The position numbers and the translations under genes were made by a program. Below, one piece after another: positions 11,301 to 20,883 of a DNA stretch of 64,000 nt (its first letter is position 1; each line of letters begins with the position of its first letter). The notes beneath the pieces are model-generated. The model ran no database searches. It was not told where the DNA came from and saw only the letters and a list, made by a program, of their open reading frames with translations. Origin of the DNA: Cristatella mucedo (lineage: Eukaryota > Bryozoa > Phylactolaemata > Cristatellidae); contig WPIO01000016.1 in NCBI GenBank assembly GCA_009760855.2, forward strand, positions 6,366,001-6,430,000. The letters are read 5' to 3'.

Positions 11301-13429
11301 ACTCTTGTTACACACTACTCCCCCCTCCCGTCTTCCGGCGCGTGCAATTAGACGCTTACGGTTTCTGCAAAACTCTGCAGCCAGGCAAGAACGCTCCGCG
11401 ATATTTTTGGTGGCTGGCAGCTGCTGCCGGCACAGGTGCAGCCATAAAGGCGAAGCTCGCTTGAGTCGCTTTGAGTCGCGTCTGGCCAGTCGCGGCGTCC
11501 TCTGAACCGCTCCTTGGCGAGACGTTCTGACGCGAGCTGATTTAAATCCGCTCAAGGGACGCACTTGCGGAGGCCGAAAGCTTGAAGAACTGTTGACAAT
11601 TTCTCTAGACTCTGCCTCTGGTGTCACCTCGACCGCTGCCGCCGATGGCGAAAATGTGTCGGCAGCTGCGCCAGCGCCTGACAGCGGTGGCCTGACGGCG
11701 ATACTACTATCGAGCATGACCGCGGTCTCCGTGGCCGCGCTTGTAGCCGTACTGGCCGTGTTCTTCGTACGGAGGTAAGCGCTTTACACCGAGGTCGATG
11801 ACCTCATGTCGATGCTCGCATTTTAAAATGCACGACAGATTCCAAGGCGACCCCCCCTTGGAGACTGGGAGCCACGTGATCGATTTTTAGCCCGAAACTT
11901 TCGCCGACGTGCTTGCGCGTTTCCAATACGCCTTTGGCTGGCTCGCGATTTCAAGCATTCTCTTTATTCCTGCGTTGGTGTCTCACGCGGAGGGGGGGAC
12001 TCGCTGCTGCTGTACGGCCATTTTGACCGTTGACCTCGACCTTTGAGCCAGAAGTCGTATCCGTCGGCTGAGAATACTCGCTGTAGCAGGTTTCTAATTA
12101 TTAATTAGCAAATAAATTAATAAATATTAAAACAATAGCTGCTCATAAATCTAGCGCTCCGAGTTTCAGTACCTGCAAGGATGAACACGTGGTAGCCGGA
12201 TTCGCAGGTTTGTGAAGCGGAGCCTAAGAAAGCTGTTTCCGTAGAATAGCTGTTGCTGCTAGTAACCACCGGTGGCTGTCATCCCGTGTGTGCTGTCTGC
12301 TGAGGAGAGATCAGCGTCGCCGAATGCGAGGGCGACAAGCGAGTTGATATCTAACCTGCGAAAGCTGGCAAAGCCAATTTGCAAGAGTCCTCTATCCACT
12401 CTAGCCAGTGGCCGACGACGCTCAGTTTAGCAGACCCGTCGGCTACAAGAGTCAGGTGTACAGCTGTACACGTGTTTTCAACACACGTGCCGCGGCTCGA
12501 AGCTTGCAGCCCGACGCTTATTACATAACTTGACTTCCTGCCTGAAATCCTCGCGCGAATTCACTGCGACTGAATTCTACGCGACTGAAGCAAGTATGCT
12601 GCCTTGACCTTGGACTCGAGCATAGCTGGTCCCTCCTTAGTCATTATTATTCTGGAGCCGCAAATACTGGCTATCTCGGCGGTCATAATCTGCCCGACGA
12701 AGCACGCCGAAGCACGCTGCAGCTGCCGAGGCCGCTCGGCGAGCTGCGATACGAGTGGGCGCTCTTCAAGCTATCGGCGGCGGCGGCGAGCCCGTCGTCG
12801 CTTTCTCGTCTTCTAGAGCGAAACGCTCGGCGAAGTCGAAGCATTCGCCGAGAGATCCGCCGAGGCCAAGGCCTTCTCTGCCCGAGCGGCCGACGGCGTT
12901 TGCGCAGCCCTGGTCAACGAGTCCGGTCTACGAGGATGGTTCGGGCTACGAGGATCCGGATAGTTTGTTCGTTTCGAGCGGCGCTCGCCGAGAGGCGGCT
13001 GACAGAGCGGCGGCTTGGCACCCATCCATTCACCCTCTACTGAAAGGGACGAGACCGAATGCTCCGACGCTGGCGCCTCACGAGTACCTAGGACTGGTGA
13101 TGTCAGGGAAGGTGGTCGACGGTGGCTACATCTCACCGATTTCGGAGGCGAGAGCGTCAGCGGAGGCGAGAGCGTCAGCGGAGGCGAGAGCGTCAGCGGC
13201 GCCCCACGAGTACCTAGGATTGGTGATGTCAGCGAAGGTAGTCGACGGTGGCTACATCTCACCGATTGCGGAGGTGAGAGAGAGCGCCGGAGGCGGCCTC
13301 GCGCGGCCCGACCCGATGCCTCTTTCCTTCGAAGCAGTGACCAACGGGCGAGCACGCGACCCGTACCCGTATTCGCACTTCTGGGCACAAGCTCCACTCC
13401 GGGGCCGTCCTATACGCTGTAACTGCTAA
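4488..13429 (+). CDS. CBM39 beta-glucan-recognition receptor, single-pass
   Basis: Predicted 414-residue type I membrane receptor. Exons: 4488-4608, 9290-9391, 9485-9727, 11609-11774 and 12817-13429. All junctions are GT-AG and phase-compatible (1,1,1,2), and the sum, 1245 nt, is a multiple of three. Order: signal peptide (about 1-20), CBM39 domain (about 22-119, with HYSVNIP, DTVHYWVYA and YHLLDQEWTY), Pro/Thr/Ser/Ala stalk (120-183), membrane span (184-209) followed by basic RRAKR, and a cytoplasmic tail (211-414). The tail carries YEDG, YEDP, two YLGL and two YISP motifs. Known family members, the insect GNBP/beta-GRP proteins, are mostly secreted and carry a GH16-like C-terminal domain; here that domain is absent. 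Inference: it binds beta-1,3-glucan outside the cell and signals, or is internalised, through tail tyrosines. The exact 3' end is uncertain (see findings). No promoter was identified. Confidence 0.75.
5271..5335. repeat. (GA)n microsatellite
   Basis: An imperfect GA tract with GGA interruptions, in receptor intron 1. Confidence 0.95.
6046..6170 (+). mobile_element. tRNA-derived SINE-2
   Basis: An A-box-like GGCCTAGGGGTCAAGGTGC is followed by a B-box-like GGGCTCGAGCCC. It matches the copy at 46837-46975 and is distinct from SINE-1. Confidence 0.6.
7131..7159. repeat. Perfect short hairpin
   Basis: A 13-bp arm, GCGGGACGGCCTC, and its exact reverse complement are separated by three bases (AGC). 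Confidence 0.9.
7250..7337 (-). mobile_element. Degenerate LINE-B 3' tail
   Basis: (TAA)n is followed by a diverged version of the minus-strand tail (GAGAACTCAA, TTTCTAGGCACTT), seen in clearer form at 31776-31860. Confidence 0.55.
7922..8107 (+). mobile_element. LINE-B 3' end
   Basis: A well-preserved 3' end containing CATGCTGACCCTGTGCATG, AAATGTAAAGCGCCTAGAAA and the stem-forming GTTCTCTGAGGGCGCTTTAT, ending in (ATT)n. It is truncated at its 5' end, as is usual for target-primed retrotransposition. Confidence 0.85.
8190..8925 (-). mobile_element. Rearranged LINE-A fragment
   Basis: The minus strand at 8251-8690 encodes the C-terminal end of the LINE-A reverse transcriptase ([20 protein letters not shown]). 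It is joined at about 8695 to sequence matching 5'-proximal ORF sequence near 27280-27395 (SENLPASCVRPINSSAIKPT). The middle of the element is missing, so this is an internally deleted or chimeric copy. Confidence 0.7.
9290..9391 (+). CDS. Receptor exon 2: CBM39 middle
   Basis: Acceptor TTGCTGTAG, donor GTGAGC, phase 1 to 1. It encodes QIPGVKLMAYHYSVNIPVP then a Gly/Gln-rich turn, corresponding to the central strands of CBM39, where a Gly-(hydrophobic)-x-(hydrophobic)-(aromatic)-His/Tyr pattern is conserved. The next intron is 93 nt, a multiple of three with no stop, so its retention would add 31 residues in frame. The domain alignment favours removal. Confidence 0.85.
9485..9727 (+). CDS. 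Receptor exon 3: CBM39 end and stalk
   Basis: Acceptor GATCGCTGCAG, donor GTAAGT, phase 1 to 1. Residues 75-119 finish CBM39 with NDGDTVHYWVYAI and LGYHLLDQEWTY. The pattern of an acidic/Gly turn before (hydrophobic)-x-Y-W and a terminal Gln-x-Trp is a family hallmark. Residues 120-155 form a Pro/Thr/Ser-rich stalk that could carry O-glycans. Confidence 0.87.
9728..11608 (+). other. Receptor intron 3
   Basis: It contains a SINE-1 copy at 11150-11298. Directly after the exon 3 donor the frame stays open to a stop at 9940-9942 and encodes a hydrophobic run (see findings). The region 9943-11149 shows nothing recognisable. Confidence 0.65.
11150..11298 (-). mobile_element. tRNA-derived SINE-1
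   Basis: The minus strand contains a B-box GGGTTCGAATCC, then the body (CGGTCGC near the end) and a terminal TATACAAAAGAGG. It lies in receptor intron 3. Confidence 0.8.
11609..11774 (+). CDS. Receptor exon 4: stalk and membrane span
   Basis: Acceptor ACAATTTCTCTAG, donor GTAAGC, phase 1 to 2. Residues 157-183 continue the Ala/Ser/Pro stalk. Residues 184-209 (starting LTAILLSSM, ending AVFFV) are an uninterrupted hydrophobic helix of about 25 residues. The basic residues that follow place the C-terminus in the cytoplasm, given the N-terminal signal peptide. Confidence 0.8.
11775..12816 (+). other. Receptor intron 4
   Basis: No mobile element or other gene was recognised. It ends in a strong polypyrimidine tract and acceptor (GCTTTCTCGTCTTCTAG). 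Confidence 0.65.
12817..13429 (+). CDS. Receptor exon 5: tyrosine-rich cytoplasmic tail
   Basis: It begins in phase 2, completing an Arg codon, after a strong acceptor. The tail opens basic and proline-rich (RDPPRPRPSLPERP, a possible SH3 ligand). Next come Y249 (YEDG) and Y255 (YEDP), then two copies of a 23-residue block at 297-319 and 339-361, each with YLGL and YISP. Three tandem EARASA hexapeptides separate the blocks. YxxL can act as a hemITAM-like or an AP-2 endocytic signal; YxxP sites suit Crk/Nck-type SH2 domains. Those roles are inferred. The frame ends at TAA 13427-13429, but a GTGAGA donor at 13274 could shorten the tail. Confidence 0.68.
13073..13267 (+). repeat. Duplicated coding block with 18-bp triplication
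   Basis: A 69-bp block at 13073-13141 recurs at 13199-13267 with only a few differences. Between them lie three 18-bp units (13145-13198) encoding EARASA. The period is 126 bp, so the duplication is in frame. Confidence 0.95.
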
Positions 13430-13611
13430 TCGTGCTTCCGTGGAAGTGATAAGCAGAAAGTGATAAGCTCGTTGTGTATTCGTTGCAGTAGCTTGAGACG
13501 CTCGAGAGAGAACGCTCGAGAGCTGCTCTGACGGTGACATCGTCGCTGGATTCGAACGATATTTTCGCATTGGCCGAAGTGCCGAAGGTACTTGCAGGCT
13601 TGCTCATCATT

Positions 13612-13634
13612 CGCCGCCGCCGCCGCCGCCGCCG
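13612..13634. repeat. (CCG)n tract
   Basis: A short CCG trinucleotide run downstream of the receptor gene. Confidence 0.9.
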
Positions 13635-13754
13635 TGCTCTGCACGATCCGAAGCAGCGGCAGCGGCTGCGCTTCGTTGCCGCTTCTGAGGTGCTGCCCCT
13701 GATGACATTGACCTTCACGAATTTCGCGGAATCCGCCCGATCGACCGAGCTGTA

Positions 13755-15410
13755 ACTCCACAAAGTCATAAAGACCACGTGGGTGTTACGCAGGAGAGTT
13801 TTGTATAGCGAACTCACAGCCTAAGCGGCTTTCGGTACGCATTCGGTAGCCAACAGACTTCGTCTCACGCAACAAAGAGAAAGTGGGAAGCATAGCAGAG
13901 TCAGGAGGGCAGTTGAGGTAGTGAGTAGCATGGAAGTAGCAGTTCAGTACCACAGAAAAGGATGATCAATAGTCGGCAGCAGGAAAGTAGCTGTCGTTGC
14001 GTAAGAATTGTGGAAGCGAGTTCCACAGTCTAGGACCTGCAGAGCTAAAGCTTCTGTCGCCAACGGTCTTTAAGCGGAGGAATGGGACAGCTAATTTATT
14101 GTCCACACAGGACCTGAGGGCACGAACAGGCTGAAACTGGTGCAGCAGTTCAGCTAGGTACAAAGGAGCCAAGCCGTGGCGGGCCTTGTGGGTCAGCGTA
14201 AGAACTTTGGTCTGTATCCTTTGCTCAACCGGCAACCATCCTAGCTCTTTCAGCAATGGAGACACGTGCTCCAACCGCTGGGACTTGAATACCAGCCTTG
14301 CAGCCATATTCACAGTCCGCTGTAGTGGCATAATAGCTTTCTTTGGTAGCCCAGCCAAAAGGGAATTACAATAATCAAGCCGAGACAGAACTAAAGAGCT
14401 ATTTAAATTTTTTACAAGCCTCTGTGGGAGACAGCTCCTAATCTTGGATAGGGATCGGATGTGATGGCTAGCTGTAGAGGCAGTCTTCTGAATGAAGCTT
14501 TTGAATTCGAGGCAGCTGTCGAACACGACACCTAAATTACGAGCACGTGGTAAAGGTCGCACAATAGCATCACCTATTAGAACAGCAAAGCCTTTTAATC
14601 CAGCCACACGTTTAGGGTGTCCTATGAGCAGCAGTTCGGTTTTATTGTCATTTAATTTCAGGAAGTTTTCCGACATCCAGGATCGAATATCGGCAAGGCA
14701 AGCATTCAATTTCTCAGTTGCTGCAGCAGATTCCGACGGTTTAAATGATAAATACAACTGGGTATCGTCAGCATAGAAGTGATATCCTATTCCATGGGCC
14801 GTAATCACTTTTCCCAGAGGTTGTGTATAAATGGAGAACAGCAAGGGACCGAGTATAGACCCTTGAGGGACTCCACAGGTGACCCTTCTCGTGTCTGAGA
14901 CCTGACCCCCACACGACACGGATTGAACTCGATCAGACTATTATGATTTAAACCATGCCAGTGCTTCGTCTGCCAGACCGATCGTTGTTCTCAATCGTTC
15001 AAGCATAACTTCGTGATCAATGGTGTCGAAGGCAGCAGACAGATCTAGCAGAGCTCGGGCAGTGACATTCCCGTCGTCGTTGCCACGTAGAATGTCATTG
15101 TTAACACGTAGGAGAGCAGTTTCAGTAGAGTGCTGCCTCTTGAACCCTGATTGAAATGTTTCTGACATTCCATTAATTTCAATATGTTCAACTAGCTGCT
15201 TAGCAACAATTTTTTCAAGAATCTTTGATAAGAACGGAAGAAGGGAAACTGGCCGATAGTTTGCAAGGACCTCTGTGTCTAATCCAGGCTTTTTAAGAGT
15301 AGGTCTAACGATTGCCGATTTGAAGGACTTGGGGACGACCCCTTTCCCCAAAGAAGCATTAAAAATCGAATGCAGAGCTCGCTGCTGCACAAACTCGTCC
15401 AACAGCCCGT
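13755..15410 (-). mobile_element. LINE-A, 5'-truncated, dead
   Basis: CR1/L2-type non-LTR retrotransposon. The minus strand encodes most of a reverse transcriptase in order: [56 protein letters not shown], the catalytic YADD box at about 14767-14790, and a C-terminal thumb region. Two consecutive stops (14938-14943) break the frame where the copy at about 23560 has Tyr-Leu. The endonuclease and 5' part are missing. A 3' UTR precedes position 13755 on the minus strand. Confidence 0.88.
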
Positions 15411-15814
15411 CCGAGCAATGGGTCTGACGCATCGACCCGTGCAGGCGGTCGGTCGTTGAGCGCATTCGCGCGAGCGTCTTCCTGATCCTTCTGGGAAATT
15501 CTCGACGTTTTTCGGTGCCTAGTCTGTACTCAGAGGGCGCCGAGGCTCGAGAATTATATCCGATTTCAAGAGATCTCACAGCTCCAGCTCCAGCCACTTC
15601 GCTCGCTTCCCTTCGAATGCTGCTCGCGCCTTGTGCTCTGCTGGCGGGAATGTCGTCGAAGGCTTCGTGTGTCGTTTACGAAGCGAACATGCACCGGATG
15701 GACTCCGATTTAGTCCATGCGAATATAAATAATTCACCGGACAGATTTTTTGTATCTCTTGTGAAGCGGAGCGCATGTCTTACGGCGTCACTTCTGATAG
15801 TGTTAACGCTAAAC

Positions 15815-15874
15815 GAACTTGTGCTAAACAAACTTGTGCTACACAAACTTGTGCTAAGCAAACATGTGCTACTG
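15815..15874. repeat. 15-bp tandem repeat, 4 units
   Basis: Four copies of a unit close to AAACTTGTGCTAAAC, diverging slightly. Confidence 0.85.
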
Positions 15875-15876
15875 CA

Positions 15877-16973
15877 CTAGGATTCGCCGGACGAACAGCC
15901 GGTACAGCTCAACTTGTGAGGTCACTGCTTTTTACGTGTCCGGCTATGCAAGCGGATGGCTAAACCCTCAGAAGCTGGTCGGCAGTTGAACCACAAACAG
16001 AAGGTAGCTCCCTAAGACACAATTCTTTGAGGTTGCCGGAGTAACTTAATCTTCAGCTCGGACCGGATGCGAACCGCAAGCTCAGGTCAGGCTTTGAGTT
16101 CGCTATAGGGATCCTGTGGTCCGACCCATTTAGTCCTTGTGGCTTCGTCGTTTGACTCTTTTTTTAATCTAGTTAATGGCTTAGCTAGAGAAATTTGTGG
16201 CACTGTATTTTGAGCTCTAAAATTCAGTAAAAATAATGATGAAAGCGCGAACTATTGTAAAGAGAACTAATCTTGCTTCAAAAACCGTATAAGAGCACTC
16301 GCACAGGTATGTGTACATACATGCATCCCTTCCTACATACATACACTGCTTATACAATATATGCACATGTACATACACATACATTCAGTATATAAACACA
16401 AGTTGACATTCGTAAATTGCATATATGTTATAAATATGTACACATGTTAGCCATAATTATAATGAGATCGGCCTAGCAGCGCATGCAGCCCACGGTAGCG
16501 TTCCATGTCTTGTTCTGCATCGATGCTACTTCCTGGTTGCAAAGGAGGGCTTTCTCCTTGCTTCTATTCCTAGTAAGCCAAAATGATCAAATAATAATAC
16601 TATAATCAACACGCATTTCAAAAATACAAAAAAAATCGTCGCAATGCACTTACAGATGAAGCAATCGATGACAAAATACGATTTTGCTTGACTTTGCCGT
16701 TATAGTGCTACCGAAAGAGGCAGAGACAGCTCGACCCGTCGAGCCACGAAAGTGGCATAATTCAAGGTCATGATACCACGAAAGGTCAAGGCGTCGAGTA
16801 CTGAGGGGTAGGGCTGCTACAGATAACGAACGTAACACGAATGATTCGGAGGATATCGAGGAAAAATGTTTCGTCGCACGAAAGTTTAGCGGACGCTAAA
16901 GCATTGTGGGATGTGCTCCTGCTTGTGCTCTGGCTTGAGCAGCTCCACGAGGGATTCCTGTAGGAACGTGCAC
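15877..16973. other. Intergenic, nothing recognised
   Basis: Contains a TACA/CATA-rich low-complexity stretch at about 16310-16440. No gene or known element was recognised. Confidence 0.5.
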
Positions 16974-17050
16974 AATAATAATAAATTTAATATAGTGCCC
17001 TCGGAGAACTTGATATCTTTCTAGGCACTTTACATTTGCAGCAAATGAAT
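16974..17050 (-). mobile_element. LINE-B 3' tail fragment
   Basis: (AATA)n is followed by GTGCCCTCGGAGAACTTGAT and CTAGGCACTTTACATTTGC, the minus-strand LINE-B tail. Confidence 0.75.
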
Positions 17051-17261
17051 ATACTAAGGAGCTCGAGTGAGAGACAATGATAAGCCACAGGGAAGTCATC
17101 CAGAATGTCATGAAGCCATAGATACACGATCCGAAAATGAAGCTGTCGACCATCAACCATCTCCCTAACCACTCTGTCAGGTCAGCGGCCAACATAGCGA
17201 TTCATTTGGCGATTGTTCTTCTAGTTTCTTTGCAGACGAGAACAGCGAGTCTATATTCCCC

Positions 17262-17407
17262 TAACCATGTTATTCATTTTGTTTGTTTATCAAGCATGAT
17301 ATTACTCACCATTCAATTGCATTTCCCTTTGCAGCAAATGTAAAGCGCCTAGAGAGAGATTGAGTTCTCTGAGGGCGCTTTATCAAGTGCATTATTATTA
17401 TTATACC
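17262..17407 (+). mobile_element. LINE-B 3' end
   Basis: Near-consensus tail from CCTAACCATGTTATTCATT through GAGGGCGCTTTATCAAGTGC to (ATT)n. Confidence 0.85.
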
Positions 17408-18721
17408 TACGGTACGTATACCCGGTGGACTCTTTCCACCGAAATATCCTGCTTTAGCTTAATGTCCACCTGCAAGACTGGTCTAAGATGACTACTACAC
17501 ATCTAGGTCCCATACTTAATACCTTCCCGAGATACCCGTATTTTCTACCATTCACAACTAACGTAATACATACGCCTTAAGGCTCAGGTCTTGTCTCTGC
17601 ATCCGTCGAAGAGGCTTTGTCAGGCTACTAAGTAAGACTAGATCAGCAAGACTAGCATAGACTAAGACTAGCACTTGATCAGGAGAACGTCACGCTGGGA
17701 CTTCACATTCCGGCTTCCCTATTCGGCCGCTCAAATCAGACACTGGACCGAGCGAGTGATGGTACACCAGCGAAACTACTAAATCCAAACTACGAACCGT
17801 GCAAGAAAATTACAGTATGGTTTTATAGCTAATAAGTCCACGGAGTCAGCACAGTTGTTCGCGTATATAGCGACCTTCTCAGGACTGGCGACTTCCGGCG
17901 TACAATTTCCCTGCTAGCTAGATTTTCTTGATCTCACAGCAGCAGCGTTCTCCTCGAGAGCTCCTCCATTATCTCTTCTGCGTGTCACTGATTCTGGACG
18001 CACACTAGTTTAGCTCCTATATCTGTGTAGGCGTGGCCGAACGTAGAAGCAAAAGGCACAAGGTCGGCATTTGAAGTACACTGTATAGGGTAATCCCCAA
18101 TGATCCATGTTGGGTCCACACTTCGCTTTATAATTATTTATGCTCTCATTCTTGCAGATGAAATTGCCAACAAGGAAAATCGTATTGTGGCTTGTCGTTT
18201 TTTGCAAAGGACACACAAGAGATAGGACGCACACAAGGACACAACTGTCTGTACACGTGCGTCTCCCTCTGCCAGCCAGCAGGTTTAATTCTATCAACGT
18301 CCCTTGCAGCATCCATTGCTGATATTGGCACTTAAATCGCAGCATACTTCTCAAATTAAGTTGCGATACAGACCAGATTTCTGATAATATTCTGAAGTAG
18401 GGAATCTTAACCCTCAAAATGGGCTCAGCCAGCATGTATGCTAGGGAATCGGCAGGAATGTGTCCTACTCTAATGTGACCTATCGCTGGCTGGGCGTATC
18501 AGCTCCGCTGCCATGTGTGGCGACGTAAAGCTACGTAAAATTGCACAAAATCTGGGATTGCTTAGACATGGACATGAAAGCCATGCTGTTCCATGTATTT
18601 TTATGCACTCAGTCAAGATTTCTATAATTTCCTGCGTAACTATGCAGCACTAGTGGACGAATAAACTGTCACTGGTAGCAGGCAGAGCGTAGTGTGTTTC
18701 GCAACATCAGTACACGTTTAA
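17408..18721. other. Intergenic, unclassified ORF only
   Basis: A minus-strand open frame at 18010-18435 (141 residues, Cys-rich near its C-terminus) was examined. No family was recognised, and its neighbouring frame also shows partial coding-like sequence. It may be a frameshifted transposon remnant; function unknown. Confidence 0.35.
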
Positions 18722-18797
18722 TTAGTAAATATAATGCGTCTAGAAAAAAGATTTGAGTTCTCTGAGAGCGCTTTATCAGATTTATTATTATTATTTA
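18722..18797 (+). mobile_element. LINE-B 3' tail fragment
   Basis: Diverged tail with GAGTTCTCTGAGAGCGCTTTATCA followed by (ATT)n. Confidence 0.7.
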
Positions 18798-19579
18798 ATT
18801 GCAGAGGAGCGCTTTCTCCGTACTTTGCATTGTAAGGAAATGCCCTTGCCCGACGTCTTGAAATTTTGCGTGTATTCTACACACACATTTTTGGGTAGCA
18901 TGCAATCAATATTATAGTTACTCGCCAAGAATCTCTGGTCATTCTGCGGCCGATTGGGAAAGATTTTGCCATAGGCCGGAGCAACAGCAGAGCAAGGCCA
19001 GAGAATGTGTGTCCAATTTTTTGAAATTTTATTGGTCGCGTGGCAAGAATGATTAGAAGGATCTCAGTTACGCCGAAAGAAAATCTGGCTTCCGGATGTG
19101 GATGAACTTACGTGCGCGAGCCGGCTCGCGCTGAGAGCAGCTCTGACAGAGAAAAAGGTGAAAAAGAATTCGAAGGAGCGAGTGCGGAGGCGACACTAGA
19201 CGCGCTAACAATGATTAGATGGGATACCCGAGCTTTCTGACGTAAAATTATGCCCTTACGTTCTTCACCTCGCTGTTCCTTTGTCTAAGAAAGGATGTGT
19301 TCATTCGTCTATAGAGGTAAACACAGGATTCAGGGTACAAAGGCAGTTGTCGCTAGAAACCGCTATTTATCGATGTGTGCCTCAGGGATAATCTTATACT
19401 AATAATGATCAGAGCAATAGTAAAATAGCTGTCTCATACTCTAAGAAAAAATAATTTATTTGTATAGGCACTTTACACGTTTCCTACGACGAATGAATGG
19501 TATCTTGTGGCAGTTACAAGAGTGCGATTATCTTTGCTTTTATTTATATTCTTTATCGTGACGCGATTCCACCCATGTT
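18798..19579. other. Intergenic, nothing recognised
   Basis: No coding or repeat structure was recognised, apart from a weak LINE-tail-like stretch near 19445-19490. Confidence 0.4.
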
Positions 19580-20880
19580 CATGGTGGGCCCTGAATATTG
19601 ACTGCACCTAGAAATGTCAGCCGTTCCCAGCGGAGCCAAGGATTGCTCCTTCAAAGAAGCATTTTGACAAGCGAGTTCGTTCCAGGCTTTGGGAGCAAAC
19701 GAACTAAAGGCACGGTCTCCAAAGGGTTTGATATTTGTACGAGTTATAGGTAAACCATTAGATTCCAAAAAAAAGGTGATACGATGCTTAGCGTGGTGGG
19801 GGAGTAGATCTGATAGGTAGACTGGAGCCAAATAATGAAGTGACCTAAAAGTGAGTGACAGAACCTTGAAGTCAATGCGTTGCCTGACTGGGAGCCAGTG
19901 CAGGTCAGCGAGAAGAGTTGAGATGTGGCAAGTGCAACACTCACGACAGACAAGCCTAGCTGCAAAGTTTTGCACCAGCTGCAAGTACCTGATTGCACAT
20001 GCCGGTAGACCAGCAAGCAGTGAATTACATAAGTCAAGACTGGATGTCAGAAATGCATGGACCAACTTGAATGTGACATCCCTATCTAAACGAACCCGAA
20101 TTTATTTTAGCAACGTTATGTGGCTAAAAGTAAGCTGCCTTGACTGTGGAGCTGATGTAATCGTCTAATGAGAGGTCACTTTGGAACAGGACGCCTAGAT
20201 ATCATGCAGATTCAACAGAAGATATGCTGGCAGAGCCGGTTGTGAGAGTTAACCTTTCCAATTTCTGAGTCGCGTTTGGTTTGACCATAGCCAGTAAGTT
20301 AGTTTTATCATCATTCAATTCAAGAACGTTTGCTGCCATTCATGTACAGATTTCATCAATAATGCGGAAAGGGAGTCGAGAGAGAATTTTACGTGCTGAA
20401 GAGCTGGGAAGGATCAAAGCAAAGGGACAACGGACTGTTATCTGCATAGAAGTGAAAGCCTAGATTGTGTCTGACAATCACATCGGCAAAAGGGTGAGTA
20501 TACACCATGAAAAGAACGGGACCTAGCACAGACCCTTGCGGTACCCCATATTTCAGAGGTTCCTCGGGTTATCTTTGTCAATTCACATCAATACTCTGGA
20601 GTATCTCACGGAGACAGGACCTGAACCATTGCAATGCAGTGTCAGTGATGCCCAGGCGAAATGAGAGGCGCTCAAGAAGGATTTGGTGATCGATAGTATC
20701 GAAAGATCTAGCATGACATTACTCACCATTCAGTTACATTTTTCTTTGCAGCAAATGTAAAGCGCCTAGAAAGAGATTAAGTTCTCCGAGGGTGCCTTAT
20801 CAAGTGCATTATTATTATTATTATTATTATTAAAGCTGCCGAAAGATCGAGTGAATCCAGCAGAGATAATCTACTTAATC
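19580..20880 (-). mobile_element. LINE-B reverse transcriptase fragment
   Basis: The minus strand encodes the second half of the LINE-B reverse transcriptase, including [20 protein letters not shown] and LLADLHWLPVRQRIDFKVLS, with frame breaks upstream. At 20700-20833 it is interrupted by a plus-strand LINE-B 3' end, so it is older than that insertion. Confidence 0.85.
20700..20833 (+). mobile_element. LINE-B 3' end nested in older copy
   Basis: A plus-strand tail ending in (ATT)n splits the minus-strand LINE-B frame. Reading across, GTATCGAAAG on the left resumes as AAAGCTGCCG on the right, giving a candidate AAAG target-site duplication. Confidence 0.8.
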
Positions 20881-20883
20881 CGA

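Noticed and set aside
12813-13397. 194-residue minus-strand frame over the receptor tail
   Set aside because: It is the shadow of exon 5. The plus frame has the matching splice phase and tyrosine motifs.
18010-18435. Cys-rich 141-residue minus-strand frame
   Set aside because: No recognisable family, no splice partners, and a neighbouring frame looks equally coding-like. Possibly a decayed transposon, left unnamed.
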